DNA of 13,585 nt from SIG588 sp045597045 (GCA_045597045.1 JAZODN010000088.1:1-13585), one strand, 5' to 3'. Counted from the stretch's first letter, positions 1-6,668 are shown. Notes: generated by a model from the letters alone, not told the origin. Numbers and translations: made by a program.

Positions 1-427
1 CACCTTGGATTGCCAGCATCAAGGCGGTGTCCACACTTACCAACACCAACGCCGTGATAAGCCAGCCCACTTTTTCCTTTTTGGAAAAAAGCCAGCATAA
101 AAAGTAAAGAGCCAGAATGACGGCGGCGATAACCACCATTACGACCAGTGCGGAGCTGTCCAAAAACGCGGTGTCGGCCCAGTCCTCCGTGTACCATTCG
201 GCAGGTAGTTTTCCGGTGATCAGCAGACCGGTCAACACCAGAAAATACGGCACGAACAGAGAAAAGAGGAAATACGACGAGCCGTGAAAAAGGGCGATTA
301 GAACGTTTATTAGCGTAAAGGCTATAGCCAGCAGGAGATTAGACCGCGCATTGTGAAATTTGCCGCGCAACAGATCGTGCGGGGACGCTTCTGCCGTGTC
401 ATTGGTTTTTCCAAAAAGTTTTCCCAT
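1..427 (-). CDS. Multi-pass integral membrane protein, unrecognised (5' part, runs off window)
   Basis: I read an open frame of 142 codons from an ATG at 427-425 to the left edge with no stop, so only the N-terminal part is present. The protein begins MGKLFGKTNDTAEASPHD, a short polar N-terminus. Hydrophobic segments follow at about residues 27-48, 49-75 (SSYFLFSLFVPYFLVLTGLL), 93-116 (ALVVMVVIAAVILALYFLCW) and 120-142, so at least four membrane passes are visible. A strong Shine-Dalgarno (AAGGAG) lies 8 bases before the ATG, and a good promoter lies at 458-486, so it is probably transcribed independently of the tRNA upstream. I do not recognise the family and assign no function. The coding call rests on membrane-protein composition plus start signals. 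Confidence 0.8.
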   Translation of the reverse strand, partial: MGKLFGKTNDTAEASPHDLLRGKFHNARSNLLLAIAFTLINVLIALFHGSSYFLFSLFVPYFLVLTGLLITGKLPAEWYTEDWADTAFLDSSALVVMVVIAAVILALYFLCWLFSKKEKVGWLITALVLVSVDTALMLAIQG

Positions 428-457
428 TATACTCGCTCCTTATCGGTTATTAGGTAC

Positions 458-486
458 AATATACCACTTTTTGCATGAGTTTTCAA
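458..486 (-). promoter_or_regulatory. Sigma-A promoter of the membrane protein gene
   Basis: On the minus strand, TTGAAA (486-481) and TATATT (463-458) are separated by exactly 17 bases. It lies just after the tRNA terminator, about 30 bases before the start codon of the membrane protein gene. It is assigned by match to the consensus only. Confidence 0.7.
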
Positions 487-497
487 GAGAAAAGAAG

Positions 498-527
498 AAA
501 AAAGACACCGCAAAGGGTGTCTTTTTT
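498..527 (-). terminator. Rho-independent terminator after tRNA-Ser
   Basis: A 12-bp perfect stem (AAAAAAGACACC paired with GGTGTCTTTTTT) encloses a 6-base loop, and the outer pairs form an A-tract/T-tract. It begins directly after the tRNA CCA end. The A/T flanks make it able to work in both directions, but only the minus-strand tRNA needs it here. Confidence 0.85.
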
Positions 528-616
528 TGGCGGAGCGGGTGGGATTCGAACCCACGAGCCCTTGCGGGCTACCTGATTTCGAGTCAGGCCCGTTATGACC
601 ACTTCGATACCGCTCC
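528..616 (-). tRNA. tRNA-Ser, anticodon CGA
   Basis: The minus strand from 616 folds as a class II tRNA. The 7-bp acceptor stem GGAGCGG pairs with CCGCTCC. The anticodon arm is CCUGA-CUCGAAA-UCAGG, with CGA at the anticodon positions, reading UCG serine codons. There is a long variable arm (AGCCCGCAAGGGCU) and a T arm GUGGG-UUCGAAU-CCCAC. The discriminator base is G and the 3' CCA is encoded (528-530). The total is 89 bases including CCA. It stands alone, with its own promoter and terminator. Confidence 0.96.
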
Positions 617-623
617 ATATATG

Positions 624-647
624 TTAACCCACGCAAAGTGGGATTAA
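624..647 (-). other. Hairpin in the tRNA-Ser 5' leader
   Basis: CCCAC-gcaaa-GTGGG, extended by flanking TTAA/TTAA with one bulged A, lies 8 bases upstream of the mature tRNA 5' end. It would be transcribed in the precursor. It may position the 5' leader for RNase P or another processing enzyme. The fold is visible; the role is inferred. Confidence 0.45.
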
Positions 648-679
648 CGCACACTCACTGTTAGGATGAATGCCTACCT

Positions 680-708
680 ATTATAATGGATATGCCGGCG
701 TTTGTCAA
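680..708 (-). promoter_or_regulatory. Perfect consensus sigma-A promoter for tRNA-Ser
   Basis: On the minus strand, TTGACA (708-703), a 17-base spacer and TATAAT (685-680) match the housekeeping consensus at all 12 positions. The leader to the mature tRNA is about 55-60 bases. Such strength fits a stable-RNA gene. Confidence 0.9.
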
Positions 709-837
709 CTGAAAATTTTAAAAATTACGCGAAAATTACACGCGCAGGAGAAAACGAAAACGTACGCATAATTATCGGTGTATACGGACACAATAGCAGC
801 GGGTAAAAACCCGATATTGACAAAAAGGAGAATCCGT

Positions 838-1101
838 ATGCGCATAGCAACATGTATGTTGGCGGTGTTGATGGCGCTGTCGCTGCTGCTTGGTCTGACC
901 GGCTGTGGTCGCACCACCGAAGAAGAGGGCGGCACGACCACGACTACGGCCCCCACAACGACCACGACCACCACGACGACCACGACCACAACCACCACGA
1001 CGACCACGGCCAGCACGGTGGCACCGACCACGATCGACGGCTTGCTGCCCGACGCTACCGATCTTATGCCGAACATGACGGGGACGACTGCGGCGCCGTA
1101 A
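838..1101 (+). CDS. Small threonine-rich lipoprotein
   Basis: The product is 87 aa. The N-terminus MRIATCMLAVLMALS... is a lipoprotein signal peptide with lipobox LTGC, giving the lipidated Cys at residue 23. The mature part starts GRTTEEEGG, continues with five Thr, Ala-Pro and then 18 consecutive Thr (residues 40-57), and ends with a short hydrophobic/acidic tail (GLLPDATDLMPNM). There is no folded domain of recognisable type. The start at 838 is chosen because AAGGAG lies 7 bases upstream; an in-frame start at 778 lacks a good site and would bury the signal peptide. Thr-rich tracts in surface proteins commonly act as extended, sometimes O-glycosylated spacers; whether that holds here is inference. 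The gene converges on the foldase gene and shares its terminator. I saw no convincing promoter at 709-837. Confidence 0.78.
   Translation: MRIATCMLAVLMALSLLLGLTGCGRTTEEEGGTTTTTAPTTTTTTTTTTTTTTTTTTASTVAPTTIDGLLPDATDLMPNMTGTTAAP
967..1008 (+). repeat. Direct repeat inside the poly-threonine coding tract
   Basis: An 18-base unit, ACCACCACGACGACCACG, occurs at 967-984 and again at 991-1008, separated by ACCACA, giving a 24-base period. The whole tract 955-1008 is ACN codons, mostly ACC and ACG. This suggests growth by slippage or unequal recombination and a possible length polymorphism. Confidence 0.85.
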
Positions 1102-1142
1102 AAAACGCAGGTCATACGGAATATCCGTGTGACCTGCGTTTT
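1102..1142. terminator. Strong bidirectional terminator between convergent genes
   Basis: A 19-bp stem with one G-T pair (AAAACGCAGGTCATACGGA against TCCGTGTGACCTGCGTTTT) closes a 3-base loop. The A-tract and T-tract sit at the ends of the stem. It follows the stop of the Thr-rich lipoprotein gene on the plus strand directly. It also lies 5 bases beyond the stop of the foldase gene on the minus strand, so it serves both. Confidence 0.92.
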
Positions 1143-1147
1143 GCTGT

Positions 1148-2701
1148 TTAGAGTACAACCGTATGAATGGCGGTATCATCAAAGGTGACGGGGAATGTTT
1201 CGGGCAAGGCTTCAATTGCCGCCTGCGAAGCGTCTTCCTGCACGGAAGAGAGAACCTGCGCATGCCACATTTCTCGGGTGTCCACAAAATAGAAAATGTG
1301 CTGACCGTAATCCGAAACAATGGTGGTGACATCACCGGCCTTGCGCGATTCATCAAAGCACCAGTCCGTAAAGTCTTGGGTGACCGAAGGGGTGTCTTTC
1401 ATTTCCCAAAAGGCACCGTCGTAGGTGGTGAAATCGGCGGTGTACTGCCGCACCAGCGCGCGGAATGCTTCGGCAGTGCGGTCGCTTGCCTCCCATGCGG
1501 TGAGCACCTCTTTTTGCAAGGCGGTCAGCGCAGCTTTGTCGCCGTAGGTTTCGCCGGAGAGGAAGAGGTGATACACCTGCGCCAACGGTGCGGTGTTTTT
1601 GGCCGGTGCTTCGGCCAGCATATACACCGTGACGTAATCTTCGCCGGAGACCAGTTTGGTTTGGCCCACGGCGGTGTCCTCTGCAAACAGCCATTTGGCA
1701 ATATCGTATTCCTCGTTATATCCCACGCCTGCGGCGAGATAGGTGGAATCGTATTTCTTTTCGGCATCTTGCTTTGTTTTGCATTCGCCGTTGCTTACCA
1801 TCAGATCTACGGCGGTGGCGCGGAATTCCTCAGGCGTTTTGCAGGCGAGCAGCGCTGCTGCCGCATCGGTGGCTTCTTTCACGGTCTTGTAAGTGCCTTT
1901 TTCATCCACATAGAAAAGGTAGCTTGCTACCGTGCAGGTCTGGAAATCCAATGCATACTCTTCATACAACTCGCTGATCTGTGCATCGGTCATCGACACC
2001 TTGTTATACAGCACGCTTTCTTCTGTCCAAGCGGTGTAATATAGGGTGTAAAACTCGCGCACATCATCGGCGGTGACGCCGTTATGGAAATTCGACACGT
2101 CCACTGAAAGGGTGGCTTTTTCCACCATGGTGGCGGCGGCTTTGTTCAAAACCGTACCGTTCTTTTTGGCCGAGGCGTTCAAGGTGAGCATCCATTCAAA
2201 CTGCTTTTTGGCAGACGACACCAACGCTTCATACGCTTTTTCGTCCTGTTGCTTCAGCGGTTTGGTTTTGTCATACTGTTTGTAGGTTTCGGAATTTTGA
2301 TATTCCATTTCCATGAAAAAGGCAATCGCGCCGTTGGACACTTGCAGATCACCGCAGGTGGCAGCAACGGCATTCGAAACGTCGGCTACACCGAACGGCT
2401 CGACGGTAACGGCATCGCCATCGCCGTTTCCGCCGGCGGTTTTTTTATCAAATAGGCCCGTGGACCAAAGCAGACCGCCTACCAGCACCAACACCAACAG
2501 GATGGCCAGCACGGCCACGGGCCAGTTGGAGGTTTTGGGCGGTTCGGATTCGGTGTATTGAAAGGCGTCTTCAAAGGGATCTTGGTCGATCACGCCTTCG
2601 GCATCCTCGATTGCGGTGCCGTCCTCTTCTGCGTATGCTTCCCCGGCTTCGGCAATTTCCTCTTCGGGAAGCAATGTGTCCTTTTGTTCTTCGTTACACA
2701 T
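1148..2701 (-). CDS. Membrane-anchored parvulin-like foldase (PpiC/PrsA-type)
   Basis: The product is 517 aa. Residues 1-58 are strongly acidic and probably cytoplasmic. One transmembrane anchor follows at about 60-80 (PVAVLAILLVLVLVGGLLW), then a large extracytoplasmic part. Residues ~110-240 resemble a SurA/PrsA N-terminal helical chaperone region. Two tandem parvulin-like units follow, at ~254-366 and ~371-476. The second ends in the typical pattern DWCFDESRKAGD...YGQHIFYF, close to the family's G-x-HI. The first is degenerate. The family catalyses or assists prolyl isomerisation of secreted proteins; catalysis here is unproven. I chose the ATG at 2701, with AGGAG 9 bases upstream, over an in-frame ATG at 2728 inside tsaD that has no ribosome site. 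It is the last gene of the ywlE operon, 16 bases after tsaD. Confidence 0.85.
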   Translation of the reverse strand: MCNEEQKDTLLPEEEIAEAGEAYAEEDGTAIEDAEGVIDQDPFEDAFQYTESEPPKTSNWPVAVLAILLVLVLVGGLLWSTGLFDKKTAGGNGDGDAVTVEPFGVADVSNAVAATCGDLQVSNGAIAFFMEMEYQNSETYKQYDKTKPLKQQDEKAYEALVSSAKKQFEWMLTLNASAKKNGTVLNKAAATMVEKATLSVDVSNFHNGVTADDVREFYTLYYTAWTEESVLYNKVSMTDAQISELYEEYALDFQTCTVASYLFYVDEKGTYKTVKEATDAAAALLACKTPEEFRATAVDLMVSNGECKTKQDAEKKYDSTYLAAGVGYNEEYDIAKWLFAEDTAVGQTKLVSGEDYVTVYMLAEAPAKNTAPLAQVYHLFLSGETYGDKAALTALQKEVLTAWEASDRTAEAFRALVRQYTADFTTYDGAFWEMKDTPSVTQDFTDWCFDESRKAGDVTTIVSDYGQHIFYFVDTREMWHAQVLSSVQEDASQAAIEALPETFPVTFDDTAIHTVVL

Positions 2702-2717
2702 GGCGACGCTCTCCTTT

Positions 2718-3731
2718 TTAAAATTCATTTTCGATCGGCATGGTGGCGACGGCGTTGAGTGCCGTGTCGGCATGTCGGCCGGCGAGATATTCATAATACG
2801 CTTGCGCACCCACCATGGCGGCGTTGTCGCCGCACAGAGGCAGCGGCGGAAAATACAAGGTGATGCCGTGTTTTGCACAGCGCGCGGCCATTTCTTCGCG
2901 CAGCAGGGTGTTGGCCGACACACCGCCGGCGAGCACCAACGTGTTGGCCTTCACCGTTTCGGCTGCGCGCAGGGTGCGCGTGCAAAGAATATCGACCACC
3001 GTGTGCTGGAAGGAGGCGGCAAGATCGGGCAGGCACAGGGCCTCTCCTTTTTGTTTCGCGCTGTTCAACTGGTTGAGCACCGCGGTTTTCAGCCCCGAAA
3101 AGCTGAAATCGAATTCACTGCCGTCCACCTTCGGGTGAGGCAGGCGAAAGGCGTGAATATCACCGTCTTTGGCCAACTCGTTCAAGTGCACACCGCCGGG
3201 ATAGGGCAGTCCCATGGCACGGGCAGCCTTGTCAAAACATTCGCCGGCAGCATCGTCGCGCGTTTTACCAAGCACCGTGAAACGGGTGTAATCCTCCACC
3301 TGCACCAAATGGGTGTGGCCACCCGACACCACCAGGCATAAGAACGGCGGTTTTAAATCCGGATGCGCAATGTAATTGGCGGCAATGTGTGAGCGCAGAT
3401 GGTGCACGGGAATCAACGGTTTGCCGGCTGAAAACGCCAAGCCTTTGGCAAAGTTGACCCCTACCAACAGAGCGCCGATCAATCCCGGTGCCGCCGTGAC
3501 AGCCACTGCATCTATCTCGTTCAGTGTCATGTCGGCGGTATCCAATGCTTCCCGTGTGAGGCTGCTGATCGCCTCCGCATGGCGGCGAGAGGCGATTTCC
3601 GGCACCACGCCGCCATAGAGTTTATGTTCTTCCACCTGCGAGGCGATGAGAGACGAGCGCACTTGCCGTCCGTAGGTTACCACTGCAACGGCAGTTTCGT
3701 CGCAGGAGGATTCAATAGCCAATATGTTCAT
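2718..3731 (-). CDS. tsaD: tRNA N6-threonylcarbamoyladenosine transferase TsaD
   Basis: The product is 337 aa, the usual length. TsaD transfers threonylcarbamoyl from TC-AMP to A37 of ANN-reading tRNAs, together with TsaB and TsaE. Family marks are visible: N-terminal ILAIESSCDETAVAVV; the metal-binding HxxxH at residues 111-115 (HLRSH); VSGGHTHL at ~135-142; AGGVSANTLLR at ~268-278; and LCGDNAAMVG near 299-308, with Asp302 as the C-terminal metal ligand. These positions agree closely with E. coli TsaD. The Shine-Dalgarno GAGGAG is made of the last two codons of rimI, and only 5 bases separate rimI's stop from this ATG, so translation is probably coupled. tsaB and tsaE are not in this window. 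Confidence 0.98.
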   Translation of the reverse strand: MNILAIESSCDETAVAVVTYGRQVRSSLIASQVEEHKLYGGVVPEIASRRHAEAISSLTREALDTADMTLNEIDAVAVTAAPGLIGALLVGVNFAKGLAFSAGKPLIPVHHLRSHIAANYIAHPDLKPPFLCLVVSGGHTHLVQVEDYTRFTVLGKTRDDAAGECFDKAARAMGLPYPGGVHLNELAKDGDIHAFRLPHPKVDGSEFDFSFSGLKTAVLNQLNSAKQKGEALCLPDLAASFQHTVVDILCTRTLRAAETVKANTLVLAGGVSANTLLREEMAARCAKHGITLYFPPLPLCGDNAAMVGAQAYYEYLAGRHADTALNAVATMPIENEF

Positions 3732-3736
3732 ATCCG

Positions 3737-4177
3737 TTACTCCTCTTTTATGTATAGCGAATACAGGGCGGCATCTTCAGTGGGGCGTTCGTAAAAACGG
3801 GGACGCATCCCATCCAACACAAAACCTTCCTGCTCATACAGTGCACGGGCGGCCGTGTTGCTTGTGCGCACCTCCAAAGTGATGCGTGTGACACCGCCCA
3901 GTGCGGCTTGGTGCCGCAGCAAGGTGCGCGCAATGCCTTCGCGCCGACGGGAAGGGTCGACCGCGATATTGGTGACAGCGCCTTCATCCAAAACGATGTG
4001 CATGCCCATGTATCCCACCACCGTATGGCCATCCAATGCCACCAGAAAGCGAGCGCGCGGATTATCCAGTTCGGTACGCAGGGCGTCTTCACTCCACGGC
4101 AGAGAAAAACAGAGGCGTTCCAACGCGGCCACTGCGGCAAGGTGGGGTTCCTGCATCGGCACGATGACGATACTCAT
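3737..4177 (-). CDS. rimI: GNAT acetyltransferase, RimI (ribosomal-protein-alanine N-acetyltransferase)
   Basis: The product is 146 aa, the normal length for RimI. GNAT signatures are in order: an N-terminal region with the LERLCFSLPWSEDAL pattern typical of RimI (residues 19-33); VTNIAVDPSRRREGIARTLL (68-87), containing the acetyl-CoA pyrophosphate loop RRxxGxA; LEVRTSNTAARALYEQEGF (101-119); and a C-terminal FYERPTEDAALYSL. RimI acetylates N-terminal Ala of ribosomal protein S18 in E. coli, and homologues can act on other N-termini. The start overlaps the ywlE stop as ATGA (4177-4174), implying coupled translation. Position directly before tsaD is the common arrangement in Firmicutes and supports the name. 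The substrate is not provable from sequence. Confidence 0.93.
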   Translation of the reverse strand: MSIVIVPMQEPHLAAVAALERLCFSLPWSEDALRTELDNPRARFLVALDGHTVVGYMGMHIVLDEGAVTNIAVDPSRRREGIARTLLRHQAALGGVTRITLEVRTSNTAARALYEQEGFVLDGMRPRFYERPTEDAALYSLYIKEE

Positions 4178-4605
4178 ACACTCACCTCACCGAAGAGGGT
4201 GTTGGCCAATGTGCACACGATCTCCCGTAAGCGGTCGCGCGTGCGGCGATAGCTTTCGATGCTGCCGCCAAACGGATCGGGAACGCCGCCTGTCGGCAAC
4301 AGGATCTTTTCCTCTGCCACTCCGGCAGCCAGCAGCAAGGCGCGGTGGGTTTCGGTCATGACCACCAAGCGATCGGCGGCATCTGCCAGTTCTTTGGTAA
4401 GCGGACGGGAGCGATGACGGGTGATATCCAAGCCCCACTCTTCCATTACGCTCACGGCGTGATCGGCAGCCGGATCGCCGCAGGCGGCAAGTCCGGCCGA
4501 AGTTACGGCAGCGGTCACGTTGCGGCTCTTGAGTTCGGCTCGCATCAGACCTTCCGCCATGGGGCTGCGGCAGGTGTTGCCCGTGCAAACAAACACAATC
4601 GTCAT
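4174..4605 (-). CDS. ywlE: Protein-arginine phosphatase, YwlE type (low-molecular-weight phosphatase fold)
   Basis: The product is 143 aa. The P-loop FVCTGNTCRSPMAEGL (residues 5-20) has the C(X)5R active site, Cys7 to Arg13. The general acid is in VPDPFGGSIESY (Asp110). Residue 11 is Thr, as in Bacillus YwlE, where Thr at this place rather than Ile favours phospho-arginine over phospho-tyrosine. This predicts an arginine phosphatase that reverses McsB-type marking of proteins for ClpCP; mcsB, ctsR and clpC are not in this window. The start is ATG 4605, preceded by a near-ideal GGAGGTGA; upstream in-frame codons to 4710 would cross the promoter. It is the first gene of the operon, and its promoter is at 4628-4656. 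Confidence 0.93.
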   Translation of the reverse strand: MTIVFVCTGNTCRSPMAEGLMRAELKSRNVTAAVTSAGLAACGDPAADHAVSVMEEWGLDITRHRSRPLTKELADAADRLVVMTETHRALLLAAGVAEEKILLPTGGVPDPFGGSIESYRRTRDRLREIVCTLANTLFGEVSV

Positions 4606-4627
4606 CCTCTCACCTCCATTGTCTTTT

Positions 4628-4656
4628 ATTATACGAAAAAACTTTTGGCTTTGCAA
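4628..4656 (-). promoter_or_regulatory. Promoter of the ywlE-rimI-tsaD-foldase operon
   Basis: On the minus strand, TTGCAA (4656-4651), a 17-base spacer and TATAAT (4633-4628) are present. The -10 is perfect and the -35 matches 4 of 6. It is about 22 bases before the ywlE start codon, so the leader is short. Confidence 0.8.
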
Positions 4657-4682
4657 TCCCCCTCTTGCAATTTTCGGGGGAT
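4656..4682. promoter_or_regulatory. Dyad between divergent promoters (possible operator)
   Basis: The arms ATCCCCC (4656-4662) and GGGGGAT (4676-4682) form a perfect 7-bp inverted repeat with a 13-base spacer. It touches the ywlE -35 and spans the GH13 -35 and part of its spacer. A repressor bound here could shut off both directions, or the GH13 gene only. No regulator gene is nearby, so the identity is open. Confidence 0.4.
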
Positions 4683-4693
4683 ATGGGTATACT
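4665..4693 (+). promoter_or_regulatory. Promoter of the GH13 gene
   Basis: TTGCAA (4665-4670), 17 bases, then TATACT (4688-4693) are on the plus strand. The start codon is about 43 bases downstream of the -10. Its -35 lies only 8 bases from the -35 of the divergent ywlE promoter, and both are the palindromic hexamer TTGCAA. Confidence 0.78.
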
Positions 4694-4736
4694 AAAAGAT
4701 AAGATTTCACAGATTTTTCACAAAAGGAGCCTGTCC

Positions 4737-6620
4737 ATGCTGCATCGAGAATTTTTGCGCCCGGTCACCGAGCGTATGTTTGATTCCCGCGATTCCCGTT
4801 ACCGTACCCCCTTTGGGGCGGTTGCTGCAGGGGAAGGTGTCCATTTTCGTGTGTGTTTACCGCGCGCACTCGGTTGTTGTGCCGTGCGTCTGGTGGTGGA
4901 GCCGGATGGCAAGCCGGCATTTCAGTGGGGGATGTTTTGGTGCGGTATGGAAGGGGAGAACCACGAGTGGTGGGAATGCGATTATACCCCCCAAACCGCA
5001 GGCCTTCTGTTTTATCGCTTTGCACTGGAAACCGCCCGTGGTATTCGCTTTTTGGTGAAGTCACCCGACGGCACCGCGCGTTTGGCGGATACCGGCGGTG
5101 AAAGCTGGCAGATCACCTGCTATGCGATGGATTTTACCACGCCGACATGGCTGGTTGGCGGCACGATGTATCAGATCTTCCCCGACCGCTTTGCAACCGA
5201 CAACGCGCCGAAAGCAGGGGTGCCTGCCGATCGCGTGCTGCGTGACGATTGGGGCGGCGTGCCGCACTGGCAGCCGGACGCCGAGGGTAAAGTGAGAAAT
5301 AACGATTATTTCGGCGGCAGCCTGCGGGGGATCACGGCACATCTCGACCGTCTTTCGGCACTGGGGATCACCTGCTTGTATTTGAATCCGATCTTCGAGG
5401 CGCATTCTAACCACCGTTACGATACGGCAGATTATGCGCGCATCGACCCGTTGCTCGGCAGCGAGGAGGACTTGAAAGCGCTGTGCTGCGCGGCAGCCCA
5501 ACGCGGTATTCGCGTGATATTGGACGGCGTGTTTAGCCACACGGGGGCCGATAGCCGCTATTTTAACCGCTATGGCCGCTATGAAGAGGTGGGGGCGTAT
5601 CAATCCTCCGATTCGCCGTATGCTTCGTGGTATACCTTCCGCCGTTTTCCCGACGATTATGTGGCGTGGTGGGGATTTGAAAACCTGCCGGAGGTGAAAG
5701 AAGAAGACGCCGCTTTTGTCGAGTATATCAACGGCGAAGACGGTATGGTGCGCCGTTGGCTTCGGGCCGGCGTGTCCGGTTGGCGGTTGGACGTGGCAGA
5801 CGAATTGCCCGACGGCTTTTTGGACAGTTTGCGCCGCGCTGCCAAAGCGGAAAAGGCAGAGGCACTGGTGCTCGGCGAAGTGTGGGAAGACGCGAGCAAC
5901 AAATTCAGTTACGGACAGCGGCGGCGGTATCTGCTCGGGAAACAGTTGGACAGTGTGATGAACTATCCGTTTGCCAATGCGATCTATGCCTTTTTAAGCG
6001 GTGAGAATCCGGATGCGTTTTTTCAACCCGTGGGGGATATTTTGGAGCATTATCCGGCACCGGTGATTCGCGTGCTGATGAATCCGCTTGGCACACACGA
6101 TACGCCGCGTGCGCTCACTGTGCTCGGCGGCGAGCCGGCAGGACGCCGCGGTCGGGAATGGCAGGCGGCGGCACGGCTTTCGTCGGAACAGTATGCCGTC
6201 GGTAAGGCGTTGCTGAAATTGGCGGCGGTGCTGCAGTATTGCCTGCCCGGTGTGCCGTGTTTGTATTACGGTGACGAGGCCGGTATGCAAGGCTATCGCG
6301 ATCCCTTTAATCGCGGCTGCTACCCGTGGGGGCAAGAGGATGCCGAGTTGCTTTCCTGGTATGTCGCTCTGGGGCAGTTGCGCGCGGCCAGTGCTGCGCT
6401 GCAGGACGGCGCATTTCACCGCCTGCCTGCGGCCGACAGTGTGGTGGCCTTCACGCGTGGCGAAACGTTGCTGTGTGCGGTGAATCGCGGCGAGACAGCG
6501 GTTACGCTGGCGGTGCCTGCTGCGTTTTATGACGCGCCGTGTAAACTCGGCACGGGACAGATACAAAACGGGCGGCTGCACCTGCCGCCGCTTTCCGCGG
6601 CGGTGCTGGTAGCGGAATAA
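4737..6620 (+). CDS. GH13 alpha-glucan hydrolase (neopullulanase / cyclomaltodextrinase-like)
   Basis: The product is 627 aa. Residues ~1-135 form an N-terminal beta-rich domain of the kind found in neopullulanase-type enzymes. The (beta/alpha)8 barrel begins near MYQIFPDRF (144-152). GH13 regions are visible: DGVFSHTG (263-270), GWRLDVADE (348-356) with nucleophile Asp352, LGEVWED (379-385) with acid/base Glu381, and LGTHDTPR (451-458) with the third carboxylate Asp455. All three catalytic acids are present. CLYYGDEAGMQGYRDPFNR (508-526) is typical of this branch, and a C-terminal beta domain ends the protein. There is no signal peptide, so it is probably cytoplasmic and acts on imported maltodextrins or cyclodextrins; exact specificity is not readable. 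ATG 4737 has AAAGGAG 7 bases upstream. It is monocistronic, with its own promoter and terminator. Confidence 0.93.
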   Translation: MLHREFLRPVTERMFDSRDSRYRTPFGAVAAGEGVHFRVCLPRALGCCAVRLVVEPDGKPAFQWGMFWCGMEGENHEWWECDYTPQTAGLLFYRFALETARGIRFLVKSPDGTARLADTGGESWQITCYAMDFTTPTWLVGGTMYQIFPDRFATDNAPKAGVPADRVLRDDWGGVPHWQPDAEGKVRNNDYFGGSLRGITAHLDRLSALGITCLYLNPIFEAHSNHRYDTADYARIDPLLGSEEDLKALCCAAAQRGIRVILDGVFSHTGADSRYFNRYGRYEEVGAYQSSDSPYASWYTFRRFPDDYVAWWGFENLPEVKEEDAAFVEYINGEDGMVRRWLRAGVSGWRLDVADELPDGFLDSLRRAAKAEKAEALVLGEVWEDASNKFSYGQRRRYLLGKQLDSVMNYPFANAIYAFLSGENPDAFFQPVGDILEHYPAPVIRVLMNPLGTHDTPRALTVLGGEPAGRRGREWQAAARLSSEQYAVGKALLKLAAVLQYCLPGVPCLYYGDEAGMQGYRDPFNRGCYPWGQEDAELLSWYVALGQLRAASAALQDGAFHRLPAADSVVAFTRGETLLCAVNRGETAVTLAVPAAFYDAPCKLGTGQIQNGRLHLPPLSAAVLVAE

Positions 6621-6633
6621 AGAAAAGCCTATA

Positions 6634-6668
6634 GGCCAAGTATCGTTAGGGATACTTGGCCGGTTTTA
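6634..6668 (+). terminator. Rho-independent terminator after the GH13 gene
   Basis: An 11-bp perfect stem, GGCCAAGTATC against GATACTTGGCC, with a 6-base loop is followed by ggttttattt. It starts 13 bases after the stop codon. Confidence 0.88.

Noticed and set aside
709..837. Promoter for the Thr-rich lipoprotein, and a small hairpin at 800-813
   Set aside because: No -35/-10 pair with acceptable spacing was found. TTGACA at 816-821 sits next to the ribosome site, too close to serve this gene. The 5-bp hairpin is too small to interpret.
955..1008. CRISPR-like or satellite array
   Set aside because: The repeat is just two 18-base copies within threonine codons, with a 6-base gap and no unique spacers.
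705..1115. A minus-strand poly-valine frame, and an Arg/Gly-rich one at 772-1356
   Set aside because: These are mirror images of the poly-threonine tract, with no start signals, and they cross a terminator and a promoter.
1163..2044. A 293-codon plus-strand frame opposite the foldase gene
   Set aside because: It begins inside the 3' end of the foldase gene, lacks a ribosome site and has antisense-type composition. The minus-strand frame has a membrane anchor and parvulin-like features.
2702..2923. Longer N-terminus for the foldase, starting inside tsaD
   Set aside because: It would overlap the conserved end of tsaD. The extra residues are an out-of-frame reading of it. AGGAG before the ATG at 2701 fixes the start.
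4606..4710. Longer N-terminus for ywlE
   Set aside because: The extension would cover its own promoter (TATAAT at 4633-4628). The family starts directly before the FVCTGN P-loop, as the ATG at 4605 does.
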